From Favolaschia claudopus (Eukaryota; Basidiomycota; Agaricomycetes; Agaricales; Mycenaceae), in NCBI GenBank assembly GCA_037176885.1, contig JAWWNJ010000094.1:682001-746000 (forward strand): 64,000 nucleotides of DNA, in the 5' to 3' direction. The notes below the pieces were generated by a model, which saw only the letters and a list, made by a program, of their open reading frames with translations, had not been told where the DNA came from and did not search any database. Numbering within the stretch: the stretch's first letter is position 1; every line of letters begins with the position of its first letter. Of this stretch, positions 1 to 10,488 are shown in pieces. The position numbers were made by a program, and so were the translations under genes.

Positions 1-740
1 CAAAGTTGACTATCTGAGCCACGACTGTGAAAAGTGCAGTGACTGTGAAACAAGCGATATTCAACAAAGGCCGCACAAGTCAACCCGGAAAGAAATCGTC
101 GCACTCGCGGTGATGCCGAAAAAGACTATTGTGGCCCATATATATCTCCGGTGATTGTCTTGACAGATGATCCAAGCCCTCCATATCACGATTCCATCGC
201 CTACCACATACTGAACTCGAAGAGTCAATTTAAATAAATATCCGAACCAGACCAGGACCGACGTTGTTGAGGGTCAACGAATTGAATAGCGCCGACCATT
301 TGGTGACTTGGGTATGGTCAGGCAGAGCTTTGGAGGGATCAAGAGCGAGTATGTTGTACATCCTCATTCTATCGACACCATCCGCAATGCTATACGCCCA
401 GTATGCCAATGTCAGCATATAACTGGATACTGTTATGCCGAACATGATTCTGTTGATCTTGGTATTCAATTTACGCTGTCTGATATCATACACGGCTTCG
501 GTTTAGCCTTTGAGTTAAAAGAGAAAAGAGGAGGAAGGAACGCACAGTAGCATCCGCGTCGACATGAAGATGAGAATGGAGTAAATTCCTGTCCAGCATC
601 CATGGGTTAGTATCCAACTTCAATAATATCAGAGGGAACGCACCGAAGAAAAATGTCTGTCCCACCAGACCAAACATATAATACGTCGAGATGCGCGCCA
701 TATCGTTGATCCTCTCTTCGAAGGGCGGTGCTGAAGTCAT
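1..740 (-). CDS. 7TM-like agaricomycete membrane protein, copy 1 (3' part beyond window)
   Basis: Multi-pass membrane protein of a family I recognise only as widespread in agaricomycetes; function unknown. Seen: exons at 644-740, 546-588, 263-479, 105-210 and 42 to below 1, all with GT-AG borders and closing frame. The protein starts MTSAPPFEERINDM, with hydrophobic stretches around GLVGQTFFFG, ITVSSYMLTLAYW and YVVGDGIVIWRAW. The exon sizes 97-43-217-106 are identical to those of the other paralogues here, which fixes the ATG at 740. The last exons lie off the left edge. A CT-rich minus-strand leader precedes the start. Topology resembles 7TM receptors, but no ligand or signalling motif is visible. 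Confidence 0.75.
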
Positions 741-936
741 GATCTGAATACTAACACAACCAAGCGTCTCGGAGCACGAGAAGAAACCGTGGCCAAAGGG
801 AACAAATAAAATACTCGGCGGAGTGCCGCGTGAGGTATGGAAAGACGGTGGAGGAGGGAGAGGCGCGGGGGGAAAGCTGTATAAATTGGATACTTACCTT
901 CAACAATGCGCCAGTTAAAACTTAACGCTAAGTTTA

Positions 937-1764
937 ACCCAAACAGATGATCATGACCGCTCGGGAGAATCATGATAAGGGCTTCATGATTAAACTGCTC
1001 TTGGTTAAGTGGAACTTCCATATCACGATTCCAGGAAGTGCCGGCGATTAGCCTGCCAGTGAACTGAGCGAGTGCATCGAGGCTCTGAATCAGATAGTTC
1101 AGAATGCGGTCGTCATCATAGAAGGGCCGACGAGACATCGTAAGAACTTGAAGAACGAGGGAGGCGTCCTAGAGAAAATGGTGCTTGACCTCCGCAAAGT
1201 AGCCCTGCGAACAACTGGCACCTGCGTGCGAGAACGAGAGGAAGGCAGCGAAGCACCATTGCTGCACATCTTCTGGTGCCACACTGTTGTTCGACAGTTC
1301 CGAAGAGATAATCAACGACCGGATTAACTCTGCAGCGTTTTGCTCACATACTTTCAATCGCCCACTTGTGAAAGAAATTTATGAAGTGGATGCGCTGTGC
1401 CACACTGCCAGTGGGGCAGCAGCCGCCGGTAGCGCTCCGAGTCGGATTAAGAGAAATAGGAAGACCTCAAGCTTTATATACTAACAAGCCCAAGGGCTGT
1501 GATCAAAAAGGTTCTTTTGCAAACACTGAAGGGAGTTTTGATCATGAGGATGCCGCTGCCACTGAGGTGTCTGCAAAAAAGAAGAAAACAGGTCAAACAC
1601 AGAAGTGATGCGATCTTTGATGCTCTGAGAATCGGCATTACGGCCAGCTTGCCATACAATACTGCCGGTACGAGATTGCATCAGTTCCGTTCGCGGAGTT
1701 TGAACCGGAACAATAAATTCATCCTGAGTTGCACCGTGTGAATTTTCTGTTTCAAGTTCAACAT
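937..1764 (-). pseudogene. Remnant 1 of an unidentified repeated gene
   Basis: I do not recognise this gene. It is recorded because parts recur twice more in the window. The N-terminus reads MLNVELETENSHG, and a downstream piece reads EVPLNQEQFN...ALIMILPSG. The same two ends appear at 3497-3932 and 6006-6165. Between them lie a segment starting MKVCEQNAAELIRS (about 1357) and stop codons in every frame, so an uninterrupted protein needs several introns that I could not confirm. It may be a spliced gene or a broken copy. Confidence 0.3.
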
Positions 1765-1814
1765 TGAGCACAGCACGCACTCTCGTTCAATGTTCAAGTA
1801 AAGTAACAGAATAG

Positions 1815-3329
1815 CTAAACCAAACTGGCAGCGGGATCGCCGCCTTTTCCCGAACGACTGGAGCATCCCAGATCTGACGGGATCTCTGGTTCAACCACGG
1901 AAGAAGCTGTAACAGTACTAAGAGGGTTGCGAGCAAAGCGGATAGTCCTGGAGACAACGCTGCTTTGAGTCCCCAAATTTGCAGCGAATCTGATATCTTC
2001 CAGAGGCGCTGGCCGCGATATCGAATTCGAAAAATCGTCGTTCACAAATGACGACTCATTTAGTGACTTTTGGGTGCTGACGAGGAGCAGCACGACTGTG
2101 GGATATGCACCCTGAAGATAAATTGTGAGCAAAGCAGCAAGTAGAAGCTTCGTTGTTTCTCGAATTACTCACAGCTATCTCAATATTAACGGGTTGATAA
2201 AGGTCCCCAAGAGTTCCATGAGGCAACCGGATGAATGCTGCACAAAGAGCAACGAGCTAGCCAGAAATTGGGAATAAATTCAGCATATTGTTGTAATGGT
2301 TTTGATGAAACCACGCACGGCAGAGATACAATATAAAAAACCGGTTTCAATGAGGAGAACAAGGATGCGATTTGTTCTCAAAGAATTCGCCTTGGCTTCT
2401 GAAAAGGCCGACCGAATCAATTTCCAGTGTTTCCTGATGATGTTCAAGACTACGAAGGTGATCACGAATAAAGAGCAAACATACCATGCTGTTGCAGCCA
2501 CAACTCCCGTCGCTGTGAGGTTGGAGAGCAACGATGTCGCTAGGTTGGTTACTTGTAGAATGTCAATTCCCAGCGCGAGAACATCGCCTTTGAGCGACGG
2601 GGATTCCGCCAGGTCAGCTATTCGAAACACAATTGTGAGAATTGCAGTGACTGTAAATGTTTGCGTTAGCCACGGCCTGTATTGTATAAAATGAAATTAT
2701 TTTAACTTGTAGTGACACCCAAGAAGAAAAATGTGAACGATAAATATTTCCGGTGATTGCGCTGGCAGATAACCCAGGCCCTCCAAACGACAACACCATC
2801 GCCGACGACATACTGTATTCAGACTGTGAGATAAAGCCGAGATAAAAATGAGAAACCCTAACGTTGATGAGGGTCAGTGCGTTGAACAGAGGCGACCATT
2901 TGGTAATTTCTGTGTGGCTGGGCTCAATTTTGGAAGGATTGAGAGCAAGGTCGCTGTATTGGTGCATCCGACCAACCCCATCCGCGATATTGTACGACCA
3001 ATACGCCAGTGTAAGGATATAACTGGATACTGTTATGGCGAACATGGTTTTGTTAGTCTTGCTTTTCAATTTACGTTGCCTGTGAATGCATCTGAATCGG
3101 TGTCCGCAGACTCGGAAACGGGTTGAAAGAAATATACAAAAGCATCCGCGTCGACATGAAGATCAAAATGGAATAAATTCCTGTTCAAAAAGTTAACATT
3201 CCAGCGTCCAACAGATAATATGGGAAGTTCACCGAAGAAAAAAGTTTGCCCCACCAAACCCAGCATATAGTACATTACAGCCTTCGCCATTGTGTTGATA
3301 TTCTCGTCGGTGGGCGAGACAGAAGTCAT
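1815..3329 (-). CDS. 7TM-like agaricomycete membrane protein, copy 2
   Basis: Complete paralogue of copy 1; function unknown. Exons: 3233-3329, 3138-3180, 2863-3079, 2707-2812, 2485-2650, 2319-2433, 2173-2256, 1815-2111. All have GT-AG borders and the frame closes to 374 aa. About seven hydrophobic segments are visible, for example MYYMLGLVGQTFFFG, ITVSSYILTLAYW and YVVGDGVVVWRAW. A conserved loop FIRLPHGTLGDLYQPVN precedes the last membrane segment GAYPTVVLLLVS, and the tail is Ser/Arg-rich. The start was set by the shared MTS...FFFG first exon. It lies head-to-tail with copy 1, consistent with tandem duplication. Confidence 0.85.
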
Positions 3330-3496
3330 GATATGAGATATGATCACGAAGAGCGGGGTTCTGAAGAAAGAGGAAAAAAATCGCCGCTGGCGGGAACGAA
3401 AAAAAGAGTGTTCAGTGAGCACTAAGTGGGCGAAAGGCAGGGGAACCAGAGGAAGAGGTGCCGCGGCTATGTACATAAGTATTCCAAGTAAAGCTA

Positions 3497-3932
3497 ACTT
3501 TAACCAACAGGATGATCACGAACGCTCGGAAGAATCAAGATGAGTTCATTACACGGTTGGTTCTTGGGCAAGTTCAACCTGAGAATCAGACATCAACCTA
3601 AATAGGACAGACTCACTTTCTAGGAAGAAAGGTTCTAGCCTTCGCAGAAGTGAGTTTGAGATACTGCGCGCCTTCGGCACCGCATGCGGGTAATTTCGAT
3701 ACCGACGTGCCCCAGATTTTGGTTTCGCGAGAGGACATTCGATTGGCGCCTTCGTGAAAGATGTTCCAGGCGTTTTCACACGTCGAGGTTGGCAGTGCTG
3801 ATCTTGAACGCGGATTCAGCTCACAACCGTAGGACCGCATCCAACAATCGTTAGCATAGGCTGTAACCAGTTCATTTTTGGCCACGGAACACACAGTGTA
3901 AACTTCAGTTTCAAGTTCAACATTGATATCCA
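3497..3932 (-). pseudogene. Remnant 2 of the unidentified repeated gene
   Basis: Starts MDINVELETEVYTV (ATG at about 3932) and stays open through an 80-100 aa segment with a cysteine-containing stretch CENAWNIFHEGANR. It then meets stops, and a trailing piece resembling QVELAQEPT...ILPS lies at about 3500-3580. Both ends match the remnant at 937-1764. It is only 28 bp upstream of the stop of the reductase gene at 3960, in the same orientation. Function unknown. Confidence 0.3.
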
Positions 3933-3959
3933 TATTTAGTAGCCACTCACTCGATTTAT

Positions 3960-5494
3960 TCAATAAATTCCGTTCAAAACCTCTAACGTATCTTCGTCTC
4001 CTTTAGCGAGCATGACTAGATCCTCCTTTGGAACATTGTACTCCCTCAAGGTGCTCTTTAACTCCAGCCGTTCCACCAATCTAAAATTCGTTAGGCTGTG
4101 TTCTGCAGTATCAATTTCTGACACCCACCCTGCAATGAGCGCTGATAACTTCAGAATATCGCCGTCTGTCGATCCTGTGCTTGGTTCACCCAGATAAAAC
4201 AGCGAGCTCGCCAGATATTTCTTGTCCTCCAATGATGCTAGCCGTGTTTGGACCGCCACAATTGGCGAAAGAGTGAGGCACTATGTTGTTCGATCGTTTT
4301 GCGTGTGGCTCATAGCCAAAATAATAGACGACGCACAGAAGTGATACCGTGGGGAATGTTGTACCTGACCCCGAGTCTTTGACCCAGGGCATGCGACGGT
4401 CCGGCGGCGCTTGCATCAATGGTTGTCAATAATGATGCTCCGATACATACTAGGAAGCGTCCTACCTCCACTTCTCCCACTTCATCGGCCATAAACTCAT
4501 CCAAGCCGCCATAAGCAATCTTTGTCGTGCTTCTACGTTATCCGGATCCGCCTTGGAAATTGGCAGATACTTGAACAAGTCTGCCATCGCCGCATAGCAA
4601 AGAATCTTGGTCGTAGTTGAGCGTTGTTGATATATATACAACCTGGCGTTTCGACGCACCTTCACGGGGTGGGATACGGACGGTCTGTAGAGAGATTCTG
4701 GGTGAATGTCAATCAAACTTAATGTCAGAAAGTACTAAAGTTTTGACCTACCGACTGAATGATCGAGAGCCCGAACGCCAGAAGAAATCCTGAAAGTTGT
4801 CAATAAAAGCGCAAGCGCTGAGTAAAACACTCACCATAGGCGACTGGGTGTAGGCACCGACAGTTCAGCATCCAGAATCACTCCAGCAGGTGGAAGATGC
4901 TGATGTGTCACAGAGCCCTTTTCACCATCCTCTTTCCTATGTCCCGCGGCCATCTAGTTTCAAACGTCCGTTTTCAGACCCACCAGGCGACTTCAAGTGA
5001 AGAAACTTACAGTATACTCAGCAGCACTGAGTGTCGTCGGAATAGCAATTTGCGGCGGCGGCAATTCGCCCGTCTGCTCATGAATCATATACATCGCGCC
5101 CTTCGCGCCGCAAATCGGTGACCCTCCGCCAAGCCCGATAATGAAATCCGCTCCAGCATCCTTGAATGCCTCGACACAAGCGTTTATATCTGCTATCGGC
5201 GTGTGCTGGCTAAAATCTGTGAATACGCCAGCGTAGGCATCCTGGGCCTTCAGGATTTCTACGACTTTGGTAAGGACATTGGTCTGAGCAAAACAATGAT
5301 CTTGGATTAGCTAGTCAGAGCTGGAAGATTCGAAGCCAGACCTTCGTAGCCAAACTGCGTCCAGTGACAATAAGACCCTTCTTCACGCCGAGAGTTTGGA
5401 TGAGCTTTGGGAGGGCGGTGGAAATACAACCAGGGCCATAATAGATGCCTTTGAGGGAGTCTGTCGATGCATAAAATCCCGATAAATTCGACAT
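3960..5494 (-). CDS. Maleylacetate reductase-like iron-ADH family protein, copy 1 (active-site changes)
   Basis: Nine exons (5342-5494, 5011-5283, 4835-4953, 4752-4789, 4660-4697, 4466-4605, 4337-4409, 4129-4280, 3960-4080), frame-closed, 368 aa. Fold motifs of the iron-ADH/maleylacetate reductase family are clear: GLGGGSP (residues 101-107), AIPTTLSAAEYT, ALDHSVE and YNIPHGITS. Family members reduce maleylacetate to beta-ketoadipate with NAD(P)H in hydroxyquinol/aromatic catabolism in the cytosol. Odd: where copy 2 and the family have Asp after GGGSPI, this copy has Cys109, and the second histidine of the H-x3-H-x9-H cluster is Gln264. Everything else is intact, so it may be inactive or changed in function rather than a pseudogene. 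Confidence 0.85.
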
Positions 5495-5583
5495 GAGAGC
5501 CCAAGGAATCGTTTGAAGGAGGAGAGAAAAGGTGGTAGGCGGCCGATAGCCCAATGATGTTTGAGGTTCCCAACTTTAACCAA

Positions 5584-5594
5584 TCGTGGCGGAG
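5584..5594 (-). promoter_or_regulatory. Shared 11-mer upstream of reductase copy 1
   Basis: Minus-strand CTCCGCCACGA about 90 bp before the ATG. The identical 11-mer occurs at nearly the same distance (84 bp) before copy 2, although the flanking DNA differs. It contains a CCG triplet as in many Zn2Cys6 sites. Candidate only; it could be leftover duplication identity. Confidence 0.25.
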
Positions 5595-5599
5595 CAAGC

Positions 5600-6193
5600 G
5601 ACGAATTTCTTATTAATTGTTCAGCCCATACGTGAGCGCAGCACGGACCGAATTTCTTGGCAACTTGAAACTTCGATGAAGTCCACGACGTATTATCCGT
5701 TGGTGCAGGCGTTTTGGCTTGACTGATCCACAACCAAAGGGGTTGAAAGGGCTCTTGAATGGGCAGATGCTAATTTCGATAGTCATCGAGTATTGAGGAT
5801 ATAGGTTCTAGTGTACTACCATTTCGGATTTCGGTCAATTCGTACGCCGAGTGACAACGAGAAACATTCGTCAAGGTCGCCCACAGTGAGTTAGACGCTG
5901 CAAAGATGGTACAGTACTTGAACCCCGAACGACCTGTTATCATTGATTACTTAAACGAAGGGAAGGGAAAGGGGGCAGGCGGGACGGAAGCCGAAATATG
6001 GCGAAATAAGCGCGCCGTCCGAGTCGTACTCGGGAGAACCATGATAAAGTTGAATGAATCGCGCTTGGTTAATTCAACCTGCTGATCTCGCCGAGCCGGT
6101 CATTGGCTCAATCACTTACAAAGTTTACGCACTCTAAGTATTCATTTTCAAGCTGAACATCGATATCCTTTTTTAATCACTCACTCAATTCAT
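5600..6193. other. Spacer with remnant 3 of the unidentified repeated gene
   Basis: No complete gene. Minus-strand pieces at about 6006-6165 read KDIDVQLENEYLE and, after an in-frame stop, QVELTKRDSFN...IMVLPS. They match the two ends of the remnants at 937-1764 and 3497-3932. Only the ends survive here. Confidence 0.35.
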
Positions 6194-7759
6194 CTAATGA
6201 ATGCTGTTCAGAGCCTCCAACGCATCACTGTCCCCTTGCGCGAGCTTGACCAAATCCTCCTTCGGAACATTGTATTCACTTAACGTGCTCTTCAACTCTA
6301 GTCGTTCCACCAATCTAATCGATTCAACTCGTCAGGCTTTGCACGTTCAATCAGCAAAAAGCTGGAACCTACCCTGCGATGAGCGCCGACAGCCGCAAGA
6401 TATCGCCGTCAGTTGAACCCGTGCTCGATTCACCCAGATAGAACAAGGATTTGGCTAGATATTGCCTATCTTCTTCCGATGCTAGCCTTGTCTGAACCGC
6501 CACAACCGGCGAAAGAGTGAGGCACTAAATAGATCATTGTTCAATCGCTTGGCAAGGGGCTGATAGAAGGAAAAGAATTCGGCGCACAGAAGTAATACCA
6601 TGCGGGATATTGTACCGTGCACCGAGTCGATGGCCCAGGGAATGCGACAGTCCGGCAGCGCTTGAATGAACTTGTTGTCAATGATAAAGCTCCTATACCA
6701 GTAACTTCGATCTTACCTCCACTTCTCCCACTTCATCGGCCATAAGCTCATCCAAGCCGCCATAAGCAATCTCTGTCGTGCTTCTACGTTATCAGGATCC
6801 TCCTTAGAGATGGGCAGATACTTGAACAGGTCTGCCATCGCCGCGTAGCAAAGAATCTGGGTCATAGTTGAGCGTTTTGTCGATATGATATACCCCATCA
6901 TTAATGCGGAATTTCGACGCACCTTTATGGGGTGTGATACGGACGGTCTGTAGAGAGATTCTGGGTGAATGTCAATCGAACGTGCTCAATATCAGAAAGT
7001 AAAGTTTTGACCCACCGACCGAATGGTCGAGGGCCCGAATGCCAGAAGAAATCCTACAAACTCATCGGTCAATGCGCAAGCTCGAAACGAAAATGATACT
7101 CACCACAAGCGGCTCGGTGTAGGCATCGCCAGCTCAGCGTCAAGAATGACTCCAGCAGGTGGAAGAAGTTGATGCGTCACCGCGACCTTCTCTCCATCCT
7201 CATTCGTATAGCCAGCGCCCATCTGGATTCAAATAACCCGTTGAGAGAGAGCATCAAGCAGCGGGCAAAACCTCACAGTATATTCCGCTGCGCTGAGTGT
7301 CGTCGGAATAGCAATTTGCGGCGGCGGCATTTCACCCGTCTGTTCGTGAATTCTATACATCGCACCCTTCGCGCCGTCAATCGGCGACCCTCCACCAAGT
7401 CCAATGATAAAATCCGCTCCACTCTCCCTGAACGCCTTGATACAGGCATTTATATCCGCTATCGGTGTATGCTGGCTGAAATCCGTGAACACGCCAGCAT
7501 ATGCGCCTTGGGCTTTCAAAATGTCCGTAACTTTGTTGACAACGTTGGTCTGCGGAGAAGAACAAGCATGAGTTTGCTGGTGAGTCAAATTGGAAGCCAA
7601 CCTAACCTTTGTAGCCAGACTGCGTCCAGTGACGATGAGACCCTTTTTGACACCGAGAGTCTGGATGAGCTTTGGCAAGGCGGCAGAGACGCAACCAGGG
7701 CCATAGTAGACACCTTTGAGAGAGTCTGTCGAGGCATAAGATCCAGAAAGGGTAGACAT
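6194..7759 (-). CDS. Maleylacetate reductase-like iron-ADH family protein, copy 2
   Basis: Nine exons with the same phases as copy 1 (7607-7759, 7277-7549, 7104-7222, 7016-7053, 6923-6960, 6717-6856, 6588-6660, 6373-6524, 6194-6314), 368 aa. Likely cytosolic NAD(P)H-dependent reductase converting maleylacetate to beta-ketoadipate, the last step of fungal hydroxyquinol breakdown. Seen: dinucleotide motif GLGGGSPID with Asp109, AIPTTLSAAEYT, ALDHSVE, and the histidine cluster His260, His264, His274. Length and motif order are normal for the family. It has the expected catalytic residues, unlike copy 1. The substrate is inferred from family resemblance; other iron-ADH substrates are possible. 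Confidence 0.88.
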
Positions 7760-7842
7760 TGTAGGAAGGACAAGATGAAGCGTCTCGTGGAAGATAGAGC
7801 GATTATAGCCAGGAACCTACATGGCAGTTGTAAGCCTAGTGC

Positions 7843-7853
7843 TCGTGGCGGAG
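7843..7853 (-). promoter_or_regulatory. Shared 11-mer upstream of reductase copy 2
   Basis: Same CTCCGCCACGA as at 5584-5594, here 84 bp before the ATG. See that entry; candidate regulatory site only. Confidence 0.25.
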
Positions 7854-8203
7854 CGGTCAAGTCAGCCAATCACAAAGGTTCGCGGAGAATAGCGGTGAAT
7901 TTCTAAACTGATCAATCAGCAAAAACCGAAGACCAGGGGCCCTGGTAGGTTCAGATTCGTTGGCGTCGATGATGAAGTTCGTGTCCAGTTCGTGCTGCTA
8001 ATTCGGGTATGGATTTAGTACTATAGATCTAAGGTAGTATGCAGTAAGGTCCGTGCGTACAAATGCTAGCGAATAGACAATGCGTAGTTAGATAGAGTAG
8101 GTCGTGATGGTGAATACAATACGTAGTCCGTGCGTGAAAATTGTGGTTAGTATGCTCGAATGCGAAGAAAGAAAAAACTTGTCCTAAATGCGTTAAAATG
8201 TCA
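7854..8203. other. Intergenic spacer, no gene seen
   Basis: Lies between the 5' flank of reductase copy 2 and the 3' end of the copper radical oxidase, both on the minus strand. No open frame, repeat or RNA gene is recognisable. Confidence 0.5.
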
Positions 8204-10488
8204 TCACAATGCAAAATCGAATAATGTCTGCGCGGCAAATCCAAGTCCAAGCGCAAGTCCCACAGGTCCGACAACACCCCCACTCGGGAAACGCGACGAC
8301 AACGCCGCATTACCCGAGCCCCCAGCCTGACCCTCCCCACCCTTCCCCCCTTTACCAGCATCAACGAAACTCGACACCGGCAAATCCCCAATCGCCACCA
8401 CAGCCTGCTTCCCAATACTCCCCGACCCAACCATCACCTGAAGCCCCACACTCGGCACCCCGTTCACCACCACGAAGATCAACGCCGGCCCAGGCGCCAA
8501 TATCGCCGGGTTCGGAGGCATCTGCGATACATGCAACGTCGCAGTGTTGTTCGCCTCATACGCAGTATACGTCGAATCCAACTGCACGAACCGCGCGCCC
8601 ATATTCATCGCGTGCGTCGAGAACCCCGTCCGGATTACCACAACAGTCGCGTTCGCCGCATTGTGTGCGTCCCCGAAAAGATCATCCTTGTCGAGCTGGA
8701 TATCGAAGGACGGACCTCCATACCCCAGTGCAGAGATCAACCCCTTTGGCTGCGGCCTCCTCGTATTGTAGTAGCTGGGATAGAACCGCTCCACGCGATA
8801 TTCCGTCGGGTACTTGATTTTCGGTCCGATATTGAGGTCGCTATTGGGATTGGAGCCAGCAATAATGATGGAGCCGTCAGGCAACAGCAGGGCAGAGGAG
8901 TGATACATCCGTGGAACAGTGCTCGAGTTCAGCCCATCACGACTCCAGCGCGAGCCCGCAGGTTTGGTGGGATCGTATATGGCAGGCGTCAGGACCGGGT
9001 TGTCCGCATAGCTCATCCCGATGGCCCAGGACGTATTCCCGTACCCTGCTGTCCCGGAACTCGCGCCGTTGACACAAAACACCCGTCCGTCCGGCAAGGC
9101 AATCAAATTCGCCATGCTGCGTCCTTCCAGCATGTTATCGTCCTTCGTGTAACTCTTACTGACGTCCGGGGTGATGCGCACGCAGGATTTCGAGGCAGCG
9201 AAGGCGGCAATGTTCCAATCTTGGCTCCAGTCGTCGTTGTCGGATCCTCCGCAAAACAGCACCGTCGCGGTCCAATTGTTAGCGGGGGTGAGGGGAAGCA
9301 TAATAGAGCCGGCGCTGGCAGGGTATGCGCGTACCGCCGAGGGCATGTCGTCCAGCTGATATTCTTTGTGCGACTTAGGGTCGAGCATGATCGTGGCACG
9401 GTTGGCCTGCATGAGCAATCGACCGGACGGGAGCAGGAAGGTGAGGGGGTAGAGATTGATGGGAAGGTTGTCGGAGAGGAAAGGCGATGTGATAGGTGAG
9501 CCGGTGGAGGGATAGAACTCGTAAGTGGGGTTGTCTTGCCAGGCGTCGTTGACGTATCCACCATTATTGCAGCCACCAATCTGCAAAAGCGTTTCCGAGA
9601 TTAGCGCTGAAATGGAATCCCCTAGTCTAGAAACACTCACGATGATAGCGGAGCCGTCCTGGAGGGTCTCTCTAAAGATAATCTAAGGGCGAAATGGAGC
9701 GAAGCGAAGCTCAGCACTTACACAGTCGGATACCACCGTCGGGTGGTCATCGTGCGGACCTCGACCCAATCACACGAGCCGTCGTCGCAGGGCACCAATG
9801 TTCTGCACAAGTTCAAGCATCAGCGTAATCCTATCATAAACCCGAAGTGTCAACGGACCGAATTCTGGAAGCGAAAAACTTAGCCCGGGCGCCCGGACAG
9901 ACAAAAAAATAACTTACGACTTCCCACCATCAGGATCGTCGTAGGGGCCGTTGCCGGAGGAATCGGCGGCGTTGGCGCCGCCGTACGTGACCGCAGAGTT
10001 TCCACCGATGTTAATCCAAGTGCCATTGCCCAGGACTGTCCCACCGGCGCAGAATGTATTCGTGATGGCGTCCATGGTGCGTGCTGTATTCGCGCCCAAC
10101 GCATACTCTGGAATGCCAACCAATAATTATGAGCGGATTATCGCAAAAACGGATGAGGGGTTCGGCGCACCGGATGCCCAAGCTGGATGACCATTTATCT
10201 GCGCCTTGTTATTTTCCACCTTGTCGAGAATGAAGACCTTGTCTTGAGTACCGAGGAACATCTAGCAATAGATAGACGCGTCAGCATAGGTCACAAGGCA
10301 CACGAGCAAAACGAGGCAACCTGCTGAGCACTGACGAGTGAGTCGCCGATAATTTCGAACTCGCCGATGGGTTTGTTGGAAGAGGAAGGTTGGGCAGGGG
10401 GGCTCAGAGTAGTTGGCGTTGGAGGCGCAGCAGATTGGGCGAGAACAGAGCCGGCGAGAGAGACATAGATTAGAAAGACGTTGAACAT
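8204..10488 (-). CDS. Copper radical oxidase, glyoxal oxidase type (CAZy AA5_1-like)
   Basis: Six exons (10321-10488, 10171-10261, 9918-10107, 9722-9802, 9641-9671, 8204-9580), 645 aa. Such enzymes oxidise glyoxal, methylglyoxal and other small aldehydes to acids, releasing H2O2 that feeds peroxidases in lignin decay. Seen: signal peptide MFNVFLIYVSLAGSVLA; Cys106 in TNTFCAGG and Tyr174 in RRWYPTV, positioned as the cross-linked Cys-Tyr cofactor; copper ligands Tyr413-His414 (MYHSSALLLPDG) and His510 (STHAMNMGAR); kelch-type glycine motifs. The Gly/Ser-rich C-terminus ends in a hydrophobic tail, suggesting a GPI anchor. The short exon 9641-9671 was chosen because its acceptor restores VETLQDGSAI. 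All catalytic residues are present. Confidence 0.92.

Noticed and set aside
8209..9499. Long plus-strand frames (202 and 322 codons) opposite the copper radical oxidase
   Set aside because: Antisense shadow of a GC-rich coding exon; rich in Arg/Pro/His with no motif.
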